Assembly: GCA_936432065.2 (NCBI GenBank)
Contig: OW386293.2
Span: 64,254,265-64,318,264 of the forward strand
Source: Rutpela maculata
Lineage: Eukaryota; Arthropoda; Insecta; Coleoptera; Cerambycidae
Direction: 5' to 3'
Length of the DNA stretch: 64,000 bases
Position numbers and translations under genes: made by a program. This document shows positions 54,801-64,000 of the stretch, one piece after another. The number at the start of each line of letters is the position of its first letter. Position 1 is the stretch's first letter. The notes below the pieces were generated by a model. That model saw nothing but the letters and a program-made list of their open reading frames with translations. It searched no databases and was not told the DNA's origin.

Positions 54801-56418
54801 AAAACGAACTAATTTTATCTCACGACAGCCGACAGGCGACGATTACCGTTGACAATTGATATGCTGGAAAATAAAATGTACAAGGAAATTATTTATTTGA
54901 TTGTTTTATTTTGATATAATTATCGAATTTATTACCTCTGTACTGTAGCAACATTTTACAGAATTGTTTATAGGATTATATTATAGCGGAGTTCGCGAGC
55001 AAGAAGTCACGACAAAGGATATAAGTTTTGTTTTTCCATCTATTATTATTATATTTCATGTTTATATTTAGTTCAGGGGAAAATATAGGTACTGCAATTT
55101 TTTTATAATAAAACATTTTTTATTGGTATTTTATATTTTTATGTCTTGCGCCAACGAATCCTGCTCCTCGAAGACAATATAATTTTAAGTCAAGTGTCTA
55201 ACTTTTAATTTGAGGTTGTTTGACCGTGAGAAATTCAAAAATTTTATCTGCGGCATTTCCAATTCCCGCAACCCTACATACCTACATACAAATAAGACCA
55301 AAGGCGCGCCGCGCCAATCTTTAATCGTACCCTAGCATGAATTAATTGAAAAATTTTAAATTTTTATATTCAGTTGTTTAGCATGATTGGATCAGGGCAC
55401 GGTAATTAATGGGAGGAATTCTATAAAAGTAATTAAGAAATTAAGAATTGATTAGGGTAATAAATAGGCAGTGTTTAAGGATAACACAAGTGCATCGGAA
55501 GAAGGCAGATTGGAGAGAGCAGTAATATAAAATAAATTCAGTCACGTCCTTCAGACGAGTGTTAGCAGGTTCATCTACAATAATATGATGAATATTTGAG
55601 GCCAATTCATTGTTCCGTTTTTGAGTTAGAGCTAGTTTAAACGAAAAAATTGTTGTTTTATTTATCCAATGACGCCGAAATCGAGAAATGGTAGGCGAGA
55701 ACTCGTGACGGTGTTAAATAGAATTATTAATAATAATTAACTATCTGACAGGACATTATCAAATTCTATAGGGTCCATTCTGATAACAGAAGAAGTGATT
55801 AAAAAAACATTCAAGTGGATACGTTAAGGATTGCGACCTGCAAAGTACAGACCAACTGACGGATATCTATGGCAATTTTTAATAGCAATTTAAGGAATTA
55901 ATAAAAATGCAATCAAAAAATCAATCTGAAAATGGTTTCATATTTCAGAATAGCATCATTCTTTTTCAAAAAGCAATGATTAAAATCGATTCCTTGTAGA
56001 ATTAAGCAAGTAAAAATACTTTTATCAGCAAAACTGAGTGTTGGTTCGCTGAACGAGAATAGAGCGCAACTTAACCGTAACTTAACCATAAACTACAAAC
56101 AAACGAATAAAAGATACATACATACATGAAGTTTTGAATGAATTTTTGATGAATTTTTAAATAAAAATGTGTCAACACTATAAAAAGTACCCTCTACTAA
56201 AATATTTTTAATGTTAGATTTAAAAGAATTAAAATTATTAATGTGTTTTAACTCATCAGTCAAAGACATGTATAATTTGATACATTAATAAGATGGAGAT
56301 TTTTCAAACAATATAGAATTGTGCGATGATAACAAGAGGTCATTACTTCCTGTATCATAATTATGATAAGAGATAGAGATAGAGATAGTTCTAAAAATAT
56401 ATTTATTTCTTTTTACAA
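54801..56418. other. AT-rich, no gene recognised
   Basis: No frames above 60 codons, no terminal repeats and no tandem arrays found. Only a short (AGAGAT)n run near 56360-56385. Confidence 0.5.
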
Positions 56419-56911
56419 AGGACACCGTGTCTGAACCTATGTAAAAAGTGGTTTCAGTCAAATGTCATAAAACTGGAGTGTTATACTTCAAACCATGCTG
56501 ATTAAAAATCTCAATGGGCCCAACGCTCTAAAGTCGAGGGTTTCCAAGATATTTAAGTATAAAGCTTGAAAAATGCAGCTGGCAAGGGCAGTATGTTTCC
56601 ACCAAGTATACAGGAGGTAGGTAGGAGGTTATTATGATGGCTTATATGGCCAATTTCAATCATAAAAGTTCTAATAGAGGCGTGCCCTAAAATGCTTCGT
56701 AAGGAAGCTCTATAAAAATGGCGTCCAATAGGCAATTTTCAGATATCCCAGCAATTAGATCTAACTTTTATCTAAAAATAATGATTCACTACAATGTATT
56801 TTGACAGTTTCAAACAATTATGTCATTGTTAAGTACAGCATACTCCAGTTTTATGACATTTGACTGAAGCCACTTTTTACATAGGTTCATATACCGGGTC
56901 CTTTAATTTGT
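56419..56911. mobile_element. MITE with about 75-bp terminal inverted repeats
   Basis: GAACCTATGTAAAAAGTGG plus TTCAGTCAAATGTCATAAAA at 56433-56472 is inverted at 56840-56890. Tips GGACACCG and CGGGTCC. About 490 bp, no transposase. Target duplication unclear. Confidence 0.72.
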
Positions 56912-57149
56912 TACTTTTAAAAATGTTAAAACAGCTTTCACCTTGTTTTAAGTTAAAAATTAGGCGAATAATTTTTTTTTGACAAATAAAAACTCTGTCC
57001 CTATCCGCAGCTGAACCCCACTATACGATGCTAAAGCTTATAAATATATGAGTACCTATGCTAGCAAATAGTTAATATTTAATAAACCTCTTTTATCACA
57101 CAACTATAACGGCAAAGTTAGCTCGATTCAGGTTCTTGCATACAATATC

Positions 57150-57330
57150 AATTTGAGGTCTCTAGTACAAATGCAGTGAGCACGTCTGTGATTTTATCAT
57201 TTAAAGTTTCAATATTCGAATCCGACACAACCATGATGCTATCGTCTGCAAACATGGTCACCGTGCCATTCTTTATGTGATTAGGTAGATCTTAACGTAT
57301 AATATAAAAACCGCTGCCCAAGGAATCACT
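57150..57330 (-). pseudogene. LINE reverse transcriptase remnant, YADD-box part
   Basis: Minus strand reads SLGSGFYII..DLPNHIKNGTV then MFADDSIMVVSDS, the RT region around the catalytic aspartates, followed by ETLNDKITDVLTA. One stop interrupts before DLPNHIK. It is the downstream half of a RT split by the element at 57331-58068. Confidence 0.75.
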
Positions 57331-58068
57331 ACTTCCACATCCAGATTCTCTATCCAAGTCACTCACATCGAAAAAACTTTGTGTGTGGAAATAACTGTTT
57401 ATGGAACTTTAATAATATAATATTTGAAATCCTCTACCCCAAAAACCTATAAAACAATACCTCACATCGGTAGTGGGGTGGGGGTGGTGATAGGGGGTAG
57501 TAGTGGGGATGGATGAAGTAAAAACATATTTTGAGGTTACTGGTTCTTGTACATACACTAAATCACAATTATTTTTTTTCATCCCCTTTAATAATGGGGT
57601 GGGAGTGGCTAATGCCAAAAATTTTTTTGAGACCTTAGCTTCTCTTGTATATACTAAATACCAATTTTATGGACTCTTACCTGCTTGATTTACCCATTTA
57701 CACCAAATTTACCCCAATTTACCCCCCAACCCTTCGACGGAACAAGATGAAAATATAATCTAGTTCCAGTTCTCGTTAAAGTACACATGTGTACCAAATT
57801 TCAAGTCAATATCTTAAACGGTTCCAGAGTAAACGTGCGCACAAAAAAGTTACAGACAGACAGACCGACAGACCGACATACCGACAGACCGACAGACCGA
57901 CAGACCGACAGACCGACAGACCGACAGACCGACAGACCGACAGACCGACAGACCGACAGACCGACAGACATACAGAATTTTTTTCGCTCAAACTTAAAAT
58001 CTCGACGTTTCATGACATTTTAAGCCTATTTGAACAATAAAATTTTTTTAAAAACTGGATGTGGAAGT
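57331..58068 (+). mobile_element. CTTCCACATCC element, left copy (738 bp)
   Basis: Terminal inverted repeats CTTCCACATCCAG and CTGGATGTGGAAG flanked by TA. Contains G/C-rich homopolymer-like (GGGGTGGGGGTGG) tracts, a (GACAGACC)n array at about 57855-57970 and TTTTTTAAAAACTGG near the end. No protein. TA target suggests Tc1/mariner mobilisation. Confidence 0.82.
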
Positions 58069-58459
58069 AAAAGTAGAAGACACATTATATTAATTTGAGA
58101 TGTGGATAGCATTCTAACGATTATTTTACAACTTAAAAGGTAAGAGTGAATCCATTCCAGAGTCTTACCAAGTATACCAAGGTTAAACAGCTTAGATATT
58201 GTATAATCAATATTCAAGGTATCAAATGCCTTAGACAGATCAAATTACAAGACTACCACATATTTGCCTTTATCAATATTAGTATATATAAATCATACTG
58301 AGTAAGTAAACAATAACAGACTACATATTTACCTTCTCTAAAATCATGTTGACATAGTGTTAATATTTTGTATTTCTCTATGAATACAGATTGCTATTCA
58401 TAAATAACTTTTTCCATCATTATAGAGAAGGAGCTGACTAGTGTTATTAGCCTATAATT
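58069..58459 (-). pseudogene. LINE reverse transcriptase remnant, upstream part
   Basis: Minus strand reads ITLVSSFSIMMEKVIYE, FIEKYKILTLCQHDFREGK and then AFDTLNIDYTISKLFNLG and WIHSYLL, the motif order of Jockey/CR1-type RT, with stops. It leads directly into the left CTTCCACATCC element and resumes beyond it at 57330. Confidence 0.72.
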
Positions 58460-59158
58460 ACTTCCACATCCAGTGGAAGTATAGTAACGACAAAAAAATT
58501 TTTAAAAATTTTTATTGTTCAAATAGGCTTAGAATGTCATGAAACGTCGAGATGTCAAGTTTGAGCGAAAAAAAAATTTCTGTCTGTCGGTCTGTCGGTC
58601 TGTCGATCTGTCGGTCTGTCTGTCGGTGTGTAACTTTTTTTGTGCGCACGTTTACTCTGGAACCGTTTGAGATATTGACTTGAAATTTGGTACACATATG
58701 TACTTTAATGAGATCTAGAACTAGATTATATTTTCATCTTGTTACGTGGAAGGGGTGGGGGGTAAATTGGGGTAAATTTGGAGTAAATAGGTAAATCAAG
58801 CAGGTAAGAGTTCACAAAATTGATATTTAGTATAGACAAGAGAAGCTAAGGTCTCAAAAAAAATTTTGGCATTAGCCACCCCCATTACCACCCCCACCCC
58901 ATTATTAAAGGGGATGAAAAAAAATGTGATTTAGTGTGTACAAGAACCAGAAACCTCAAAATATTTTTTTACTTTATCCACCCCCCACTCCCACCCCCTG
59001 TCACCACCCCCACCCCACTACCGATGTGGGGTATCGTTTTATGGGTTTTTGGGGTAGAGGATTTCAAATATTATATTATTAAAGTTCCATAAACAATTAT
59101 TTCCAGATACAAATTTTTTTCGTTGTGTGACTAGGATAGAAAATCCGGATGTGGAAGT
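58460..59158 (-). mobile_element. CTTCCACATCC element, right copy, inverted
   Basis: Reverse complement of the left copy with a shorter (CTGTCGGT)n array at about 58580-58630. Ends GGATGTGGAAG then TA. The next 30 bp (GTGATTCCTTGGGCAGCGG) are the inverse of the flank left of the left copy, so the inverted repeat extends past the element. Confidence 0.82.
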
Positions 59159-59189
59159 AGTGATTCCTTGGGCAGCGGTTTTTTATATA

Positions 59190-59954
59190 TCGCCAGTTTT
59201 TAGTAAAGGAATTTCGTGAGACATTTTAAAGATATTTGGGAAAGAGCTACTCTCAGTTAAATAATTTATCAAATATTTTAATGGCCCAAGATTATAATCT
59301 TATTAGTTTTTTGCTTTGATAAAAATTTATTTTTGCCTGTTTAATATTTTTCCTATATAATTGTTTTTTATTGTTGTATAACAGTTTAGTGTTATTCATT
59401 AATCAATGCAGATTTTTTAATTCTTCTCTATCTTTGTACTCATTTATTAATCACTTTCTTGCTTTAATGATTTTAAGGGGTATTATACATCTAATTGTCA
59501 GTTTATACAATTTAAAAAAAATTCTAAATGCCTCATTAATATAGTATTCATATATGCAATGCCAATGTTCTTAGTTCACAGCAAATATAAGAATCAATAA
59601 TTGTTTTTTTTTTGGTAGAAACAAATAGGTATTAGTTTATAGGCTAGCTTTATTTCCCCGTGTTTGATCTTGTGTGATTCCATTTCATTCTTTTCCGAGG
59701 TCCTTTCTGTGTTGACTTTGCCCAGAAATACTCCTGGGCGAAAAGTTTGTATATATTTCTTGTGTTAAGCTGTTTTGCTGGGTTTCCGTGTGAAATACAT
59801 AATTAATTTATTATATTTTTGATACAATACATTAATACACCTGCGACTGGCTACATGGTCTACGACCCAAAGTCATAGACGTAAGAAAAACTTGGTATCT
59901 ATCAAAATGTATGTTTTTTTAAGTTTTAGCTAAAAATTTTGCGGACTATCTATA
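59190..59954. other. AT-rich, no gene recognised
   Basis: No frames, arrays or terminal repeats that I can support. Confidence 0.5.
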
Positions 59955-60746
59955 CCGGGTGGCTCAGCCGATAGGGACACTCTTGCAACTTTTGGATTTT
60001 TTCAAATTTAGTGTAGCGATATGGGATGGAATTTACAATTATATAATGAAAAGAACCAAAATGATCGACTTCCGGTTTCAATGCAATTGACATAAAAATC
60101 AAATTTTTAAATGGGACAACCTGTATATTTTTTTATATTTGAATCCTGCTGGCCAAAATCAAATATTATTTTGATTTTCAAAAAAATATTAAAAAAAAAT
60201 TATTATAATTTTTTTAATTATAAATTAAGTATAAAGAGAAGATATTATGCATATCATTTTCTGCGTAATTTACAGATCTAATTAAATAACAGGTTTCCCA
60301 TAGGAGTTCCATTAAAAAAAAATAGTTTTCGTTGAAAAACCAATATCGTTGAACTTAATGAAGAATAAATCGTGTTTAATGTTAGAAAGAGATAATATTT
60401 TAAAAGTACTTTCAGACAGATTTTTAACAATTTTGGCAAAATCGCGACCTTCTATGATTAAAACTAAAAATTAAAAAATCTATATTTTTTGGAAATCAAA
60501 ATAGTATTTGGGGGGTCAGATCATATGTATTTTGGTCAGCAGCATCAAAATATGCAAACATATACAGGTTATCCCATTTAAAAATATGATTTTCATGTCA
60601 ATTAAATCGAAACCGAAAGTCGGCCATTTTGGTTCTTTACATCATATAATTGGAAACTTCATCTCATATGACTACACCAAATTTGAAAAAAATCCATTTG
60701 CCCGTTCAAGAGTTACAAGAGTGCCCCTATCGGCTGAGCCACCAGG
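59955..60746. mobile_element. TA-target MITE with about 200-bp inverted ends
   Basis: Left CCGGGTGGCTCAGCCGATAG and right CTATCGGCTGAGCCACCAGG, inverted similarity extending about 180-230 bp inward (AAATGGGACAACCTG and its complement). Flanked by TATA on both sides. No transposase. The 93-codon frame at 60508 is an accident of the right arm. Confidence 0.8.
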
Positions 60747-61800
60747 TATATCTCATCGGAGGTGCTTGGTATGGAGTGAAGTTAGATAAACCGCCATATT
60801 TTGACCAGATCCACATGTTCTATGCCGACTTACTTACAAGACACGCTGTACATTATTATCTAACAGCATATATTCTTACCTCCTGATAAAGGGCCTCGAA
60901 TTCCTTCTTTCCCTAGTTGCAGTAAGCCCTGTTTGATATCCCTCAAGATCTAAAACAAAACACACTAATGAATAACAGCAATTAAAAAAAAAATTATTAT
61001 AAAATAAAGCGATTCTCTAAAATGCATTAGAATTAGAATTGTTATTCTTATGACAGTTATAATTGGAGAGTATTGTTTATAAATATGTTGTTAATGTGGC
61101 TGGCGAAGCTTTTCCTCCAATTTAAATTTTCTTGCAAAGACTAATACTACTGATAATATACAGGAGGTTCAAAAGTAAACTGTGATTTGGTAATTGAAAG
61201 GAGATTTAAGCAAACTATATTTGATCGTTATTATACCTATTTGATTTAATCAAATAGGTATACTATAACCGGACAAAAATTTGTACTAATAATCGTAGAA
61301 AAAAATGCTTACTAAACTCAAATATCGAATTTAAAAAGTCTGTTTGTGTGTGTTGGTATCCCATAAGTTGTAACCTCTTGTGTGTGTGAATCAGGGTGTA
61401 CTGTAACCTCTCCAAATATTGCGACCTCATACACTTGATGTCACAATATTTTAATGCAAATTCTTGTTCTCTGCGTCATATTATGACGTTAAAACGTTAT
61501 TTTTAAAATGTTTGGGTATGATGTTAGAATCGATGATCACGCACATAGTTCACTCACAATAAGTTATGACCTCATTTCTGCAGCAGTCAAATGGCGCCCT
61601 CTACGTTACATACTGTACGTGCATATTCAAACTTTTAGCAGACAGTCGAATAGAATAATATATGTTTAATGGATTTTACAATGCAATGTTTGTAACTGTC
61701 TTTCCGGTTCAAAATTTGTGATGAAATTTTATTGTACCTATTACCCTATCAAGCTGAAATTTGGCACACTTATATAAATCCTTTAACAATGCAATTCTAT
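60747..61800. other. No gene; 14-bp-arm palindrome at 61233-61261
   Basis: ATACCTATTTGAT-TTA-ATCAAATAGGTAT. The rest is AT-rich with a partial repeat of GTAACCTC near 61375-61410. Confidence 0.5.
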
Positions 61801-61814
61801 TGAAAAAAAAATGA

Positions 61815-62215
61815 AAAATTAAAATGGCGGCGCCAATGTGGCGGACCATTTTTCTTCATTTATGGACCAATTCGACTGAAATTGGATATCTGGGGGTTTT
61901 AGAGGAGGGAGATTACGATTTTTTTTTATCAAAATTGAAATATTAAAATCGCGGCGCCAAGATGGCGGACATTTTTTTCGTTTATGGCTCGATACGACTG
62001 AAATCCGATATCTGGAGGTTTTCGGAGATGCGTATTACGATTTTTTTTTATCAAAATCAAAAAGTCAAAATGGCGGTGCCAAGATGACGGACCATTTTTC
62101 TTAATTTATGGTCGGATATGACTGAAATTCTATATCTGAGAATTTCCGGGGATGCGGATTACGATTTTTTTTTCAAAATTAAAAAATCAAAATGGCGGCA
62201 CTAAGATGGCTTACC
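61815..62215. repeat. Tandem repeat, about 122-bp unit, 3.3 copies
   Basis: AAAATGGCGGCGCCAA-TGGCGGAC recurs near 61822, 61945, 62068 and 62190, each followed by CATTTTTCTT-TTTATGG, CGACTGAAAT-GATATCTG and GGATTACGATTTTTTTT. Confidence 0.88.
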
Positions 62216-62225
62216 ATTTTTTACT

Positions 62226-62924
62226 TCCCTCGCTTGCCGATGGGAGGTATTGTAATCGTGAAAAAATCACCCTTCAAGATTTCTTCGGATTTTTACGTTT
62301 CAGAGTACATAGATTACGGAAATGAAAGCCATTTAATCCCGTCAATCGTCTGTCTGTCTGGTGGCGCTATATCTACAAAACCACTTGACAGAGAAGGATA
62401 ATATTTGGTAGCTAGTTGACGCTACTGCCAACGAAGAAGTGGGAACAGTTCCGCTGAAAAATATACAGGGTGGACTAAACAAAAAACATAATTCAAGAAG
62501 AAAATGACGGAACACGGTAATATTTGACATGCAGTTAGCATAACTGTCAAGGAAGAAAGATATGAAAAAACTACAAGGTGGTCACTAAAAAAAAAAGAAG
62601 TGAGAAGACGACAAAACTTTAATTAATGATTGTGGCAACCCACTTTACATTATGATTGAAAAAACATTCTTGTATGAATTATTCATGAGTCAAATGACGG
62701 AATGACTACTACTATTTACGAAATGTGTCTTTTTTAGTTTCTTACTGAATACCTATAAAGTTTTTATTTCACTTTTTATTACGACGACGGTTAAGTAATT
62801 TTTGTTCTTTTTTTAAATAACATGTATTTGAGAATCGTTACATCTAAATATCTGAAACCATAAAATATTCTTTTATTATTAACCAATCACAGTGTTCAAA
62901 ATAATCATACGACAACAAAATTCG
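62226..62924. other. No gene recognised
   Basis: Short similar phrases TAATATTTG(G/A)-AG-TAGTTGAC-CTACTG and ACTGTCAA-GAAG near 62399-62560 suggest one more decayed duplication. Confidence 0.4.
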
Positions 62925-63320
62925 TTGTAGGTAGGGGCTGAGGTGGTAGCAATCCTCAAAAAATAAAATATTATTTTGTAATTTCTAATATCGTTTGTGC
63001 ATGAACCATTTTCGGTGGGAAAATAGCTATATACATATATTTTAAGAAAATACATCAAAATCCGATATAGATAGGGGCTGAGAGGGTAGCAATCTTCAAA
63101 AATTAAAATATTGTTTTGTAATTTTTTTAATACCGTTTGTGCGTAAACCATTTTCGATGGAAAATAGCTATGTGCCTTTACTTCAAAAACACAGTCAAAA
63201 TCCGATGTAGGTAGAGGCTGAGGAGGCCTCAAAAAGTAAAATATTCTTTTTGTAACTTTTTCAATATCGTTTGTGCATTAACCATTTTCGGTGGGAAAAT
63301 AGCTATATACATATATAGAC
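62925..63320. repeat. Tandem repeat, about 137-bp unit, three copies
   Basis: Each unit has GTAGGGGCTGAG-GG-AGCAATC-TCAAAAA, TTTTGTAATTTTT, ATATCGTTTGTGC and CCATTTTCGGTGGGAAAATAG. The minus-strand 117-codon frame is a by-product. Confidence 0.85.
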
Positions 63321-64000
63321 CACAAGACCATGCTAAATTTTTAGGGAGTCATATGATACCGCTTGAAAAGGTATAATTTTTGTAGTCCTACAAAAATAAA
63401 TCACTTTGGGCCCTATGCCGTACATTTTAGGTAGGACATGGGAAAACCGCGGAAAAGTGAAAATCGTAACCCACGGGGGTTGCATTTTTTCAAACGATCC
63501 TATACGGCTTACGTTTATTTGGACTGTATTTATATCTGTGACTCTTAAAAAGAGAATGCCGTACAAAAATAATGGGACAGAAGTGCAGGAATAATTTTCG
63601 TTTTCCGAAGAGTAACCAAGGTGATACGATACCGTACGGCTTTTATGAATTTCGATTTTTATATTAACAAGGCTGAACTTTTTTGCTATGCCGTACAAAT
63701 CAGTTGGACCATGGGGTGGCAAACGCGAGATCAACCCCCTTCCTAGACCTCTATTATGGGTGGTGATTTGATCCTGTACGGAATCAATTCCAAAATATTA
63801 TATGAAATTTAAAATCTTCAAAAAAAAAAATGACCCGTCTAGAAAGAATGGGTATTATCAATGTAAATAAAAAAATCACCCCCGAGAACGGGAAAAAACT
63901 CACGTTTTCTAGGGTAAGTTTCTTTGATATTGTACGGCTATTTATTTTTTGGATTAATATAGGTTAGAATTTTTATTTTATTTAGTAGTCGTACAAAAAA
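63321..64000. repeat. Region with recurring GCCGTAC phrases
   Basis: TGCCGTACA near 63416, 63556 and 63690, and CGTACGGC-type variants near 63636 and 63930, at irregular 80-140 bp spacing. The 133-codon minus frame (63333-63734) has no recognisable domain. Possibly an old satellite. Confidence 0.4.

Noticed and set aside
57787..58040. Frames with (TDRP/TDRQ)n repeats
   Set aside because: Translation of the (GACAGACC)n microsatellite inside a MITE.
62925..63320. Possible CRISPR array
   Set aside because: Units of about 137 bp are repeated in full without unique spacers, the context is eukaryotic and there are no cas genes.

Overview
This window reads as a repeat-saturated stretch of an arthropod nuclear genome, most likely an insect. 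The transposon families are those of invertebrates: Dong/R4-type LINEs with a C-terminal nuclease, Jockey-type LINEs, Ty3/gypsy elements primed by tRNA-Lys and tRNA-Trp, a protein-primed family B DNA polymerase with N-terminal C2H2 fingers, hAT ends and many TA-target MITEs. I see no host protein-coding gene, no rRNA, no CRISPR and no bacterial-type operon. Nearly every convincing reading frame belongs to a mobile element and most are broken. The clear exceptions are the 1040-codon gypsy pol at 10964-14086 and a 763-codon LINE frame at 23582-25873.

Layout. 1-1324: LTR, primer site and gag start of an Osvaldo-like element on the minus strand. 1325-1890: degenerate short repeats. 1893-6496: a broken C2H2-finger plus family B polymerase gene, cut by a TA-target MITE at 3020-3686. 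6600-7950: small minus-strand frames, including a two-finger protein of the same family. 8506-8780: a degenerate tRNA-Leu and a deleted tRNA-Phe. 8892-14375: a nearly intact Ty3/gypsy element with an extra tandem LTR. 14440-29530: five Dong/R4-like LINEs, all on the minus strand and head to tail, separated by (TAA)n or poly-A tracts. 29530-31290: simple repeats and a 0.9 kb minisatellite.

31752-35498: a long inverted-repeat (foldback) element. Its left arm is split by an insertion that carries a tandem ~366-bp repeat. Each full repeat unit encodes, on the minus strand, what looks like a complete type I hammerhead ribozyme, and I consider this the most interesting object in the window. 35640-35837: a hAT terminus. 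35838-42259: a second, decayed Osvaldo-like element with its 3' LTR, whose outer edge lies inside a Jockey LINE. 42260-49230: two Jockey copies on opposite strands, 5' ends facing. 49900-51164: LTR-like fragments and another C2H2-finger fragment of the polymerase family. 51371-51838: a non-autonomous element with a 9-bp target duplication. 53111-53745: a 320-bp tandem duplication. 56419-60746: MITEs and an inverted pair of ~0.7 kb elements nested in a LINE reverse transcriptase remnant. 61800-64000: tandem repeats with no gene.

The parts do not form a pathway. They form a layered insertion record in which elements use each other as targets: LINEs in the TAA tails of other LINEs, MITEs in polymerase and LINE genes, a hAT in a gypsy leader, and a ribozyme repeat inside a foldback arm. 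Everything here was read by eye. Family names rest on motifs recognised in translation, boundaries are usually good to a few bases where a target duplication is quoted and otherwise approximate, and no database or folding program was run.
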